A stretch of 64,000 nucleotides of DNA from Cristatella mucedo. Its lineage: Eukaryota > Bryozoa > Phylactolaemata > Cristatellidae. The stretch covers positions 4,412,501 to 4,476,500 of the forward strand of contig WPIO01000022.1 of the NCBI GenBank assembly GCA_009760855.2, read 5' to 3'. Made by a program: the position numbers and the translations under genes. Shown piece by piece: positions 51,440 to 62,317 of the stretch (its first letter is position 1; every line of letters starts with the position of its first letter). The notes under the pieces were generated by a model. That model worked only from the letters and a program-made list of their open reading frames with translations. It was not told where the DNA came from and made no database searches.

Positions 51440-52505
51440 CAGCTGATGATGATAATACAAAATTTATAAAGACCCGTAAGTGAACTATTATCTCTTCCCA
51501 AGGCACTTCGCGTAAGATGGAAAGGAAGCATGCCAATCGGTGAGTGATACAATGTCAAGTTTCAGCACGCGAAAGCAAATTAAAGGAAGTTTATCTTGAT
51601 GGAGCAAAAGCTGCGAGGAACAGCTGGACTATATCCTCTTTTCAAATGTAGTCAAATCAGGTGACGTCGTGCTGTGAGTCGAGAGCGAGGTCCGAGCCTG
51701 GGAAGCTTAGAAGCTTAAGGCACGATGTCCAAAGCGTTTGAGGCTCATGAGAAACAAAACCAAAACCTGAGTCAGGAGTTAATGGTGCTAATGGACGAAC
51801 AGTTCGGATAGATTGGTGAGCCGCGATGGCGCACTAGGTAAGGCGGTTGGTTTTCATGACCTCGATCCTGGGTTCGAGTCATGCAGCGGGCGATCTTTTA
51901 TTGCCACTGCGAGCGGTGGTGATAGCCGTAAAGGCTCTTTTGTAGCTAGACAAAAAAAGCCGTTACATCAGCTTGTATTTCTTTTTTAGACAGGCCAGAG
52001 CACGAGGGCGAGGAAGCGTAAAAGTGAGTCACAAACTTTAAAAGTCGGTTCGCTGCTTGATGGGGTGCCAGTGCAGGACGATCATTTCATTGTACAGGTA
52101 GAATGACCTGCAAGCCATGTAAAACAAACGAAGGTCGAAACGGGATCTAAACAATGCATGGACCTGTTTGGATTTGGAATCCTTTTTCTAGGCAAGTGCT
52201 AATTCTCGCTACGCCACGTAGCCTAAAGTAAGCAAACTTGACTGCGGAGCTGATGTGGTCATTCACTGGATGGTCAATTGGAACAAGTCATCCATGTTTC
52301 ATGCAGAGCCTACACCATACATATGCCGAAATTGATTTTTTTCGTCATTCGATTTGAGAAAGTCTGCTTCCAGCCAAGTACGAATGTCAAAAATACACAG
52401 CACAAAGAAACTGAGAGAGCTTGAGATGCCGGAAGGGAGGGAAGACTCTGAAAAACCGAAATTTGAAGAAAATCGGAGCACTTTTTTCTGTGGCGTTTAG
52501 TCAAA
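51440..52505 (-). mobile_element. Diverged LINE-A-related copy (3' UTR and RT), split by a SINE2
   Basis: Minus strand. A worn tail at 51446-51520 is followed by 3' UTR and RT C-terminal sequence, then the SINE2 at 51818-51993, then more RT to about 52490. The RT includes IFDIRTWLEADFLKSNDEKN, which matches CIDDIHTWMAANFLKLNDDK of the 3.4-kb copy. No frame is intact. Confidence 0.65.
51818..51993 (+). mobile_element. SINE2, + copy, inserted in a LINE-A remnant
   Basis: Well preserved: GTGAGCCGCGATGGCGCACT and AGGTAAGGCGG (box A), CTGGGTTCGAGTCATGCAGC (box B), GGTGGTGATAGCCGTAAAGG, and GCCGTTACATCAGCTTGTAT at the 3' end. Confidence 0.8.
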
Positions 52506-53368
52506 GCCGCCTTTACTCAAATCGTATTGTGAAAATAGCAGTTGTACCGCAGTTTGAATATGAAGCGAGGTTAGCTGCTCCGTACCATTTGAGGACGTAG
52601 CATGGGTCCCATCGACGAAGGGCGTAGTATCATAAAATACCCATCGTGCGCAGTCGCATGAATTTTGGAAGTTGAACCTTGAACACTGTTTTCTTTAATG
52701 TGAAATTAAAACCGCAGCTGCGCCTCCGCGCATTTTCTGGAAATGGAAGCCGAATCGCAGTTTGACTATACAGGGTTGCCACTTGGGCCGAACCATCGCA
52801 GGTCAAACCCCCGAACGCGAAAGCCCAATCGGCTGACATTTTCTAGGTCAATCTGGCACCTGCCTGCTATCGAATATATAGTATAATATATGACATATAA
52901 TAGTATATTAAATAATAATAGTATAATATAATATATAACATTAAAAATGCATTTGAAATCAAAACCAATGCTGCGCAAACCTTTTTTTCTTTAGAAATGG
53001 CAGCTTTATTGTAGTTCGAACGTGGGCTGGCTGCCATGTGGGCCGGGCCACTGGAGGCCATAGCATGAGAACGCGCAAGCACAATCGTATGAAATTTGGC
53101 GGATACACTTAGTATACTGCCCCCTATAGTTTTAAATTAAAACTGCAGACTAGCGAAGCGTTGATGGAAAAGGTAGCTGTATCGCCGTTTGATATGTAAA
53201 AAAGCTGTCTGGCATAAGTCGTTTTAGGGAATAGCTTGAGACAGGGCAAGCAAAATTGCGTGAAGTTTTGGTGGGTAAACCCGTAATACCATTCTGCATT
53301 ATTTGAAATCAAAACCGCATTTGGCTCACGTTTATATGGAAATGGCAGCTGCATTCCAGTTATTTGTA
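52497..53368. repeat. Degenerate tandem array of ~175-bp units
   Basis: A block of the type TTTGAAATCAAAACCGCA recurs at about 52703, 52949, 53131 and 53302, each followed by GGAAATGGCAGCT-like and CAGTTTGA-like blocks and, except in the truncated last unit, ATGAAATTTGG-like sequence. The spacing is about 170-180 bases after allowing for an AT-rich insertion at 52874-52945. A weaker first unit starts near 52497. Confidence 0.65.
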
Positions 53369-53381
53369 GGACCCCTCAAAA

Positions 53382-53900
53382 GAGAGAGAGAGAGAGAGCC
53401 AGGATAGACAATTAAACAGCCCGGCAAAGAAATTTGGCGCTTTGAGGGTTATCGAAGTTGGGTTGTTAGCTGTGTTGTCGAAATGAATGCTGAAGTCATC
53501 CGGTAGAAAGAGAGGGCGATCTCTGGAAGACGGGATCGAAATGAGATCGAATGATTGGAAATAAAGCGATTCGTGGCCGCACCTAGGTGGGCGGCGAGGT
53601 GTATGACTGCTGCCATGGAAGAGATTCGATGGACTACTCAAGGGGACTGCAAATGGCCTACAATTCAGATAATAGCGGGCAATAATCGCTACTCCGCCAC
53701 CAGTTTCATTAGACGTCGGAGCATTACTGAAAAAGAAGCCTGAAGGGCCGGCATTGACTCTAGCTGGACACACACTAGATGGGCACATCTTAGAGTGGCG
53801 TGTGGGATCGTGGAGGGCAAAGTAAGCATCAAGTTAGAGTAATTCGCTGCATCGCTCGAGCTAGGCCGAAATGCTGAGGCGACTTGGCGTCTTTGTTGGC
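53382..53900 (-). pseudogene. LINE endonuclease fragment
   Basis: The minus-strand frame (53788-53360) reads SNETGGGVAIIAR and RPLFLPDDFSIHFDNTANN, the worn equivalents of the GRGVVIVV and LLIVGDFNIHVDN motifs of LINE-B. The catalytic GDFN is altered to PDDFS. It ends in a short GA repeat. Confidence 0.65.
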
Positions 53901-53965
53901 GTGTGAGTTCGTTTGGTGGATGTTAACAGCACCTAGTCAGGGTAACACTTTATTTCGCCAACGTA

Positions 53966-54016
<51 letters not shown>
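53966..54016 (+). repeat. GA microsatellite
   Basis: GA array with GGA interruptions. Confidence 0.9.
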
Positions 54017-54184
54017 CAAACAGACAGACGGGGGAGACAGAGAGACAAAGAGAAGTGTGCGTCTGCTTACGCTAAGTGGTAGGAGGGAAATGGTCTTCGT
54101 CTACCGCCACAAGACGGATGTGGGTTCAGGCATGTCCGACCTCAAAGGAAATCGATCTCACAGCTGGCAAGTAATTGGGAAGTC

Positions 54185-54495
54185 AGCGGTTGCTACATCT
54201 TCTCTTCTGCTATTTACTGTGGCAAATCCTTTCCAGCAGTTCTGAACTGCCACATACACGCTAGTCACTTCCTAGACTAACCGTCTGACTCTGTTCTACC
54301 TCCCACATTCTCTTTGTTTTCGTGAGATGAAGTCTTTTGGCTGCCTTAAGCTCAGAAAGCCGTAAAATCTATTTATTTAAAATCTATTTATTTATTTTAA
54401 AATTTATGCGCTGCAGAAAACTCTCTTGCATAAGACCCAGTTTCTCCATGAGACTTTGTGGGGTTACAGAAGGAGAAACATTACATTACATTAAC
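54185..54495 (+). mobile_element. LINE-B 3' fragment
   Basis: Worn RT C-terminus and 3' UTR: TACTGTGGCAAATCCTTTCC, TTTGTTTTCGTGAGATGAAG, GACTTTGTGGGGTTACAGAA, ending in ATTACATTACATTA. A small internal duplication of ATCTATTTATTTAAA lies at 54366-54400. Confidence 0.7.
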
Positions 54496-54499
54496 TGGA

Positions 54500-56200
54500 A
54501 CGATGCATGAAATACTAGAGATGTGCTATGTCTGTGGAAGGGTAAATATGAGTGTGGTAAGCATTCAGCAAATAGTTCCAGGGCTTTTCATTCTTCATAC
54601 CTATATACCTATACCCAGCACAGGTTTCGTATAGCAGTCACAAGCCAGGCAGGTGCGGCCAAGCTCTCGCTCGTAGGCGGCTAATAAATTGCGGAGCGTG
54701 AAACATTAATGTTTAAACGGCTCAATGTTCGCATCCATCACGCCCAGCGGCCAGGACCTCTTTATCACGATATGGCGCTAACTCAGCAGGATTATCAATG
54801 ACGTCACTGACATTCGTTGGTAACTCCAGTAGCAGAGGCGCTATTACTGTGTGGCTGCTTGGCAATCAATCTACATTTCAATGTCAGACATGTCCCTTCG
54901 CAGACGTGACGGTTGCAGACGTGTCAGTTGATCGCCGACGTTAAAATCGTGGATATTTTGGCCCGCATTATGCTGTATAATCATCATTCAAGATTGGATG
55001 GAAACGTGGTGGAGAGGGCAAGTAAGTAATTGCTTATGGATAGAGCACCAATTAATTTTCAGAAAGCCAAAGCCTAAAGAGCCGAAGAGTTATCCCGAAG
55101 ATCCCGAGGGAGAGAAACAAATAGGACCGATTTCTCTGGGGATCGAAATTTCCTTGTCATAAGCCGCCAAAAAAGCCAAACAGCTAGAGGAAAAAATTAC
55201 CGTGCATGAATTTTCTGATAAATTTCAGCCGCGATTCAAGCCACTGAAACCACACCGCTGACACTGCTCTATCTAATACGCGAGACCAAATAAATTCTGA
55301 TCGGTGTGATGATGACATAACATGGCCTCCCTGGTCCCATCGATCTATCGGCGGTCCTGCAACATGGCCGAACAGGATTTTAAATCTCGCATGAGGTTAG
55401 CCGGTTCGGTGGTCATACATGACTAGCATGTTTTGCTACGACGCTAAGACATGCGCAGGTTGTGAGCTCGTGGAATTTCTGCTGCAATTCTTGTCTTCTC
55501 TCCGTGAATGACCTTGCCAATCGGGCTGATGATATCTATGATAGATAGAAGTAGCAAACCTATCGGGCTTGTTACTTTGAAAGGAGGCTTTTTCTGCCTC
55601 TGAATTTTTTTCCAGATGCATCGAAAGCAAATAAAGACCCGTCTTGCGGTGGGTGGTAACAACTTGAGCGATGATGCTTGCATCTTCTGAGAACAGATAG
55701 AGCGCGTTTAAACATCTGCCTGCTGTCATTTCGGTAAGAGGCAGTGTAATTAGGTCCCGGGAAAAATCGTACAGGGATGCTGCCGTGAAGATGGCTGTCT
55801 CACACGCCTCCCTAGCACTCATCTTCTTGAGCCCATGAACGAATCCAGTCGGTATTGAGCGTCAGGGATCGATCAGAGTCGCATGCGTTATATCTTGCTA
55901 GACGACGAGCACAGATCGCGGCCAACATTGCAGCTTGATGAGCAATCAACTAGCTCCAAGATGTGCAAGACGAAGCGAACGATCGCGACGGCTCCTTCTT
56001 TTTTGTTTAGCACACGACGTTTCTCTCTAGCGCACCTACGTTGGAATGACAACAACAGCTTTTCGCTTCAGACTTCAGGCGCACGATTCGATCGGTTCGA
56101 GCCCGACTAAACCTAGGTGGGTTTACCTTAGTGGGTCAGGTGTCCTGGTGATACTTGCGGTGGTAAAGCCTTTTTGTTATTAATAGAAACCAGCGTGTGC
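54500..56200. other. Sequence with no recognised gene; one uncertain ORF
   Basis: Non-repetitive to the eye. A minus-strand frame at 55822-55436 (128 codons from an ATG, MSAREACETAIFTAASLYDF) changes character after about residue 66, where a second frame (55683-55444) becomes the more protein-like one (GLLLLSIIDIISPIGKVIHG). This could be a frameshifted pseudogene or chance. No family recognised. Confidence 0.3.
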
Positions 56201-56202
56201 AC

Positions 56203-56335
56203 TGCTCGTGCTGCTTCGCACGCTAGTGCTGCTGCGCACGCTCGTGCTGCTTCGCACGCTCGTGCTGCTGCGCACGCTTGTGCTCCGAACGCTCGTGCTG
56301 CGCACGCTCGTGCTGCGCATGCGACGCATGCACGT
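56203..56335 (+). repeat. Minisatellite of ~18-bp GCTCGTGCTGCTTCGCAC units
   Basis: About seven imperfect units, some shortened to 12-15 bases. The unit keeps a multiple of three, so a frame of Ala, Arg, His and Ser stays open through it. Confidence 0.85.
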
Positions 56336-56472
56336 TCTTTCCAAATTCATATGGTGCGATCCAATACGTTACATGCTTGTTTAGTTTGTGGAAATGTTAG
56401 CGACGATGAGCCGATTTCCGATTTTCGATGGAAACGAAATCGATTCGGGTTTTCGAGACATCCGTGGCGCAG

Positions 56473-56635
56473 GTGCCGCTGGGCGGCCCAGTGCTTAAGG
56501 TGCCCGCCTCGAACCAAGGTCAAGGCGAATGTTTTCGATGACCGAGGTCGTGGGCTCGAGGAGCCCCGTGGCCCATATGTGAAGCGCCTGAATAGAGATC
56601 AAGTTCTCTTAGGGTGCTATACAAATGAATTATTG
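56473..56635 (+). mobile_element. SINE1, + copy
   Basis: Box-A-like GGGCGGCCCAGTGCTTAAGG, box-B-like GTGGGCTCGAGGAGCCCC, tail GCGCCTGAATAGAGATCAAG, TTCTCTTAGGGTGCTATACA, AATGAATTATT. Confidence 0.75.
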
Positions 56636-57214
56636 TATTTTGAAACTGTTGATGTGACACTATTTTTTCCAACTTCACGGACGACTGAGAACGACAAACG
56701 GTCGGCGGATGAGACTCTGTGTGAAGGAGCGTACGACTCAGGCGCCTTCGAGCAATGGTCTGAGCCCCTGCGAGGGATCAGACTGCCAAAGCAGCCGCAG
56801 ACTCTCGAGCGGTTGAGGGGCTGACGATGGCTCTCGGCGGATGACTCAGCAGTCCGGCACAGATCCATGCAGAGGCGGCATCTGTGGGGACATTCATCTA
56901 CCACAAACTGCCGCTAGCTGTCGGGCGGGCTCGGAAAGAACTGTGCAAAAAACGGTGCAAAAAATGCATGCATGGCATTAAAGGGCAAGGCCGGAGGAGT
57001 GCGAGAGGAGAAGAGGGGGAGGGCTAGATCCCTCGACGCCTGCAACCGTCTAGAGTTCGTGGACTGGGCATGGCCGGCGTGGTTTCTGAAAATAAAGTGC
57101 TTGGTGTTGGAGATAGGAGACTTGTTGCTCGGTCGCGATACCCAGCCAGACGACAGGTCGTGCGGAGGGCTGTCACACTTTCGGATAGTTTAAATTAAAT
57201 GTCCGAATTAAATG
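56636..57214. other. Non-coding sequence, no gene recognised
   Basis: No coding or repeat features identified. Frames are continuous with the upstream SINE and minisatellite and are not considered genic. Confidence 0.4.
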
Positions 57215-57532
57215 TCGTATGGCGCTCAAGTCTCTTACAGCAGATCGGTCACCGGTAGACAAGGTTCTGTTATCAGTTCCTTGATATTCGCAATTTATAC
57301 AGAGCCTCTGATGGAGTTTATACGGGTCAATGGCATCGGCTAACACCTTATACTGATGATAACAGGCCGCACTTGTCATTTAAACCGCCGGAATCTGCTG
57401 CAGCGATTGCTGAAGTGAATGCTTACCCCACCGATGTTAGAATGAGCTAGCTTATTTTCTTGAACCAGACGATCATTAAACCGAACTCCTCCTCATCAGA
57501 AACGCAAAGTGTGCGGCCGGACTAGGAGAATT

Positions 57533-57893
57533 TATAATAATAATAATAATACACTTGATAAAGCACCATCAGAGAACTCAATCTCTTTCTAGGCGCCTTA
57601 CATTTGCTGCAAATGGAAACGACATTGAGTAGTGAGTGGTATCGTGCTTGATAAACGACGTGAACAGCATGGTTAGTGGTGACATGCACACAGGGTCAGC
57701 ATGCAAGTGTGGTTAGTGGCAGCATGCACAGTGTCAGCACGCATAAGCACATGAAGGACGAATCACAGGGACCCACTAAATGCTGTCATAAATAGGTGCG
57801 TTTTTAAGTTCTTTTTAAATGTGGTCAAGTCAGGGGATGTTTGATGCAAGTCGGGAGTGAGTTCCTGGCTTTGGGAGCATACGAGCTAAATGC
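57533..57893 (-). mobile_element. LINE-A 3' fragment nested in LINE-B
   Basis: AAT repeat, near-consensus terminal module, full 3' UTR and the last RT codons, breaking off at GAGCTAAATGCACG. It separates two adjacent LINE-B codons cleanly. Confidence 0.82.
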
Positions 57894-58196
57894 ACGAACT
57901 TGCTCTTCTAATTGGTGAGGCTGCCGAACGACCCTCATCGCGTGCGACGAATTTTAATTCCCCCTTTGATAAATGCTTAATGCTTAACAAATTCATTAAG
58001 AAGACCATTTCCACAGATTTACAGGGCGTTGGATCCCTGTTTAAGATTAGAAATGGTCAACCAAGGTTTCCGACTAAAGATCTTACTTGCTGCATAGTTC
58101 TGTATACGCTAGACTGCTGCTACCGAAAAGATGCTTGAGCCTTTGCAGCTGGTGATACATGTGGCTGTTTAGACAATTCATCGCATATGTTCAACT

Positions 58197-58290
58197 ATAA
58201 TAATAATAATAATGCACTTGATCAAGTGCCCTCGGAGAACTCAATCTCTTTATAGGCGCTTTAAATTTGCTGCAAAGGGAAACTACGAAT
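58197..58290 (-). mobile_element. LINE-A tail nested in LINE-B
   Basis: AAT repeat, GCACTTGATCAAGTGCCCTC, GAGAACTCAATCTCTTTATA, GGCGCTTTAAATTTGCTGCA; tail only. Confidence 0.78.
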
Positions 58291-58699
58291 CTCCTCTGTT
58301 GAAGAAGCTACGACGACTCCAGATTAATTAACAGCTACAGAGCAGCATTCTTACTCTGCCTCACGTGGTACGCCGTGGCTTGGCGCCTTCGTACCCAGCT
58401 GAAATGCAGTTTCAGCCTGCTCTCGTGCTCTCGGTTTTTCTGGAGACAACAAGTTGGCTGTTCTATTCCTAAGCTTAAAGAATTGGCAACAGAAGCTTTT
58501 CCTGAACAGATCTCGCGGGATTGTGGGACTCACTTCCGCAACTCTTATGAACGTCCACCTCTTGCCTTCTTGGCTTCCGACGGTGCCACATGCTGTCTAG
58601 AAGTCCTGAGCTGCTAACTCCATTAGATTTAGTTCCTCGACTGCCCTCGTGGGCTCATGCTCCTCAATGAATGGAATGTGTGAGCGCGAGTCTCGCGAA

Positions 58700-58856
58700 A
58701 TGATTGGCCGCCCTGTGCCTACACGCCAGACGAGGCTCTCGCTGCGCGTCTTGGCCTGTCATGCTTTCTTTACAGCGTCTGTACAGTGCGTCGACAGGGA
58801 TTGAGTTCTCTGAAGGAGCTATACAAATGTATTATTTGTATTATTATTTTTATTAA
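58700..58856 (+). mobile_element. LINE-A/SINE-type insertion nested in LINE-B
   Basis: Its 3' end (58780-58856) is a LINE-A-like tail, GGGATTGAGTTCTCTGAAGG, AGCTATACAAATGTATTATT, ATT repeat. The 5' limit is set only by where LINE-B similarity stops. Confidence 0.5.
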
Positions 58857-59000
58857 CGTCTTGTTTTGCGTGAGATGCAGTCTGATAGCTACCGTAGTTA
58901 CAAGAAACCACGTAGGCTTGGATTTTGCTATCGAAAGCTCGACTGCGTATTACCCACTTGGTTTATGTGGCTGAACAGAGTTACATTCCTCATTCCTCCC

Positions 59001-62000
59001 CGCGCTAGAGTGGTCTCGTGCGACTTCAAGCGCGGTGCGGACCTTTACCTAGCTTCTTTGTAATACCTTTGGGTATTCCGCTGATATCTTCACAAGGACT
59101 CTGTGCATGAGCTGTCCTCGGATATGCTTCTCAAAACTCAGGATAGGCTTAGCATCAAATGTGATGTCGCCATTAGTCAATACCTATTGGCGTGCCTTCT
59201 TCAGCGGCCCAGTAAGAGACTCCATGCATCCTGCGTTCGCCTTATCAACCGCTCGACTGTGAAACATATGAGCTGTAAGTTCAAAGCACTATTTAGCACT
59301 CGTTTTCGTCGTAGCTCATTCGCCGTGCCGCTGCAGAATGTGAAAAGTAGACCGTCGGCCATTACTAAGATTCTCAAATTCGTATGCTCGGCGTCTACCG
59401 GCCGTGGCTACATGCTGCCTAGCACGCCAGCCCCTTATTCGGCGTCTTGAAAAGTTAAAACTTTGCCTGGGAGCATTGGACTGCCAGCAGATGAACCATC
59501 TACCTAGAACTGCAGTCGCAGTCAGAAACTGCAAAAAATGGTCCAAATTTGGCAGTGTTTCAAAGTTTGCCTATTAAAAGACAAACGAGTTTTAAATGCA
59601 ATCCCAAGGTGTGGTGATTGACAGATGACCGGAAAACGGCAAATAAAATTATTGAATTACTATGTGAATTTTTGCGCATATATCGACAATGAAGTGTCTT
59701 TGTTCGACGAACTTTGTAAATAAAAGCTGCTCAGTGCTAAACTGACGTCAGAATGTCACTCAAACTTTGATACAATTTCAAAATAATGACACGAAGGCAC
59801 ACAAGGTCCACCGTCTGGCTGGCAGCTATAGCAATCATAAAGCGTAAACTAACTATCGGAATACCATAGTGTTGTTTCGCCTTGTGATTGCCCGGGAAGC
59901 ACCGAAGCACTGCGACGAAGCGGCGCTACTTCCTAGACTTCCGCCTCCTCCTCCTCCTCACCGGCGGTGAGCTCCCCTCGGGGAACTGATTGCACTCGAG
60001 GACATTATCTATCCGCGGTCGCACCAAGACACTGCGACCTTGGCCTTTGCCTCGGACAGCTCTGACAAGAAGCTTCGAAGAGATTCGACTGCTGCCGCCT
60101 ACTCCTCCTAAACCTAAAGATGCGAAGAATTCGAGCAGCACGAACTTGAGGGTCTCTTCCGGATGATGAGCTACTAATGAAGAGCTACTAATGAAGCCCC
60201 ACTCGTTACGCTCGCAGGCGATTCCCGTTGGCCGTGAGCAGACTGGTCGAAATTGTGGCAAAAGCCGAGCCGACTTTAACGGAAGAGGAGGAGGAGGAGG
60301 AGGGCATCTTGATGAGCTTTCCTCCTATCTGGGTCAGCCGCGCCTTCACCCGACAGCCGTCCAATTGCTTACGCCTAAGCTTCGGAAATTCCGCGCAGGA
60401 CATGGTGAGGCTAAGATCTTCAGTCAAGTCGTTCGTGGTCTTTTTAGTGGGTGGGGGAACTATGGATCTATCCTCAGGTCCAGCCGTTGAAATTGCCATC
60501 CGGGTCTACAACGTCTTCCTCTTTCTGAATTGCCTATCCTTGCTGAAGATGGCACGTCCCTCTTTTGAAAAGTGAGCGCGGGGCTCCTAGGGCAGCGTGG
60601 CAGCAGCAGCGAAATAATGGATGCGGGTTTTGATATTTGAACGCCGTGCATTCTTCTCTGTCCGAAGTATAGAAGGGCCGACCCATGGAGAAATGGCAGA
60701 TCAGTTGGGAGGGAGTGTGGGGTTTCAGCGCGGACAATGCTCCCTGCTTGTGCAGCGATTTATACTACTGAAAATATTAATAGGAAAGTTAAAAATGATT
60801 GCGTACTATTAATGTGTAGAGCTGCTGATCCTAATTAAAGCGCAGAACAAGCATTCCCCTGTGACTCCGTCTAGTTTATAAAAATAAAGACGATTACATC
60901 AAACACTGAGCCTTTTTACGCTTGCGCTTCTCATGAAAATTTGATTACCACCGATTACAGTATACTTCGCTATGGTTCCTACATAAGAAAAATACATTGC
61001 GTAAAAATATAAATTATTTTTAGTTAAAGCTAGACTTTTGGCCATTGCTGAATCCGTACAGTTCTGGAAAATGAAATGAATCCCTAATCTTGCTCACGAA
61101 ACAAAGGTTACGGTCAATAACGGGTATTTATTTACTTTTATAGGCGATGTTAGACGCTAAAGACGCTAAAGACTTTGTAATCTGTCGGATGCCGTTGGTT
61201 TTTTAGCTCCCCCTAAGGTGTTGCGAACTTGCATGTTTCCATTGGATCAAGTGAGACACAAATGGAGGTAGACCATAAAATAGGCCAAATTACTCTGCTA
61301 GCAGTGTGTAAGAAAGTCGCGTGAAGTTTTTTCGGCTTTTGGCTTAACTTTTTTGCGAGTCAATCATAATATGCACATTTAAAGCAGTTCCACCGAGCAG
61401 CATACAGGTCCTTAGCGGTCTTGACTTCGTGGAACTCATTGTACGTATCAATCCTGCATGCACTCAGTTATGACGCACGGTATTTATTCTTAACTGTTAG
61501 CAATACGCTTCTTCCATGGCTAAATGTGCCTGATAGTTTCTTAGCATAAACGCTTTTTAGGTGAGCAATCGACAATGTACAGAGGTACGAAATGTGAAAT
61601 CTAAGTTATCAATTCTAGTGAAATGGATGTACCCAAAAAGGCGGCTTCATAAAATCGCAATCAACAATTTGTGGCGCATACAATACTCTTGGATGTCAAC
61701 ATTGGCAATGCTTACATTCAGAACAACTCGTCGTCAAGAATAAGGGCACGACCTCATCTGGAGGCTGGCCAAAAGCACCAGACCGGCACCACCAGACTAA
61801 TGCCCACAAGCGGATTATCGATGACGCGACTGAACCGCGGGCAGTTATAAATTATCTTCTTCCTCAGCACCCCCAGCTTATGGTTGCGACAGACGAAGGT
61901 AATGGCAGAAACACATTGGAGTTTTTTCGCCGAAGCACACGGATTATTAGAATAGACATTATTTCGTCTGCTGTCTCTAGACAAAATGACCGATAACGAG

Positions 62001-62317
62001 ATCGTCGGTTCACCACCCAAATTATAGCGCTAGAAGCAGCACTGGATCAACTGGAGCTAAAAACGAGGCTGCGGCGAGCTCACCGCAGAAGCATAATGGG
62101 AAATACAGCTAATTATGCTGCCGTACATTAGTGGTACGTGAGACAGAAATTCGAGACAAGCACGAACTTCTCTGTGTAATCTATCTCTACAAAAAGCTTG
62201 GTCTGTTAGCTCGTTAGTTGGTCTGTTAGTTAATTAGGTAGTCAGTTGTCCATCGCTGACGTAATGTCTACATAGAGTCCTTGGGGTGCACACGCTTATA
62301 GACCTTTTGTATGCTCT
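59001..62317. other. AT-rich sequence with no recognised gene
   Basis: No LINE or SINE tail was found from 59.0 to 62.3 kb. The one region with protein-like frames is 59926-60499 on the minus strand: an ATG frame of 97 codons (60499-60206, MAISTAGPEDRSIVPPPTKK) overlaps a 111-codon frame ending in RRRRRRKSRK (stop at 59926). Neither matches a family I know. The rest, especially 60.8-62.3 kb, is AT-rich with many stops. Confidence 0.4.

Larger units (their letters stand above)
57215..59000 (+). mobile_element. LINE-B copy interrupted by three later insertions
   Basis: Worn RT segments appear in order: a motif-C remnant (LYTDDNRPHLSFKPPESAAA) near 57345-57400, LLIRNAKCAAGLGEF just before 57533, ALLIGEAAERPSSRATN at 57894, SPLLKKLRRLQIN at 58300, and GLAPSYPAEM near 58380. 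The 3' UTR finishes at 58857-59000 (GCGTGAGATGCAGTC, GAGTTACATTCC). Between them sit LINE-A pieces at 57533-57893, 58197-58290 and about 58700-58856. Confidence 0.75.

Noticed and set aside
52497-53368. CRISPR-like array
   Set aside because: The units are about 175 bp, diverged, with no short exact repeats and unique spacers, and the DNA is eukaryotic.
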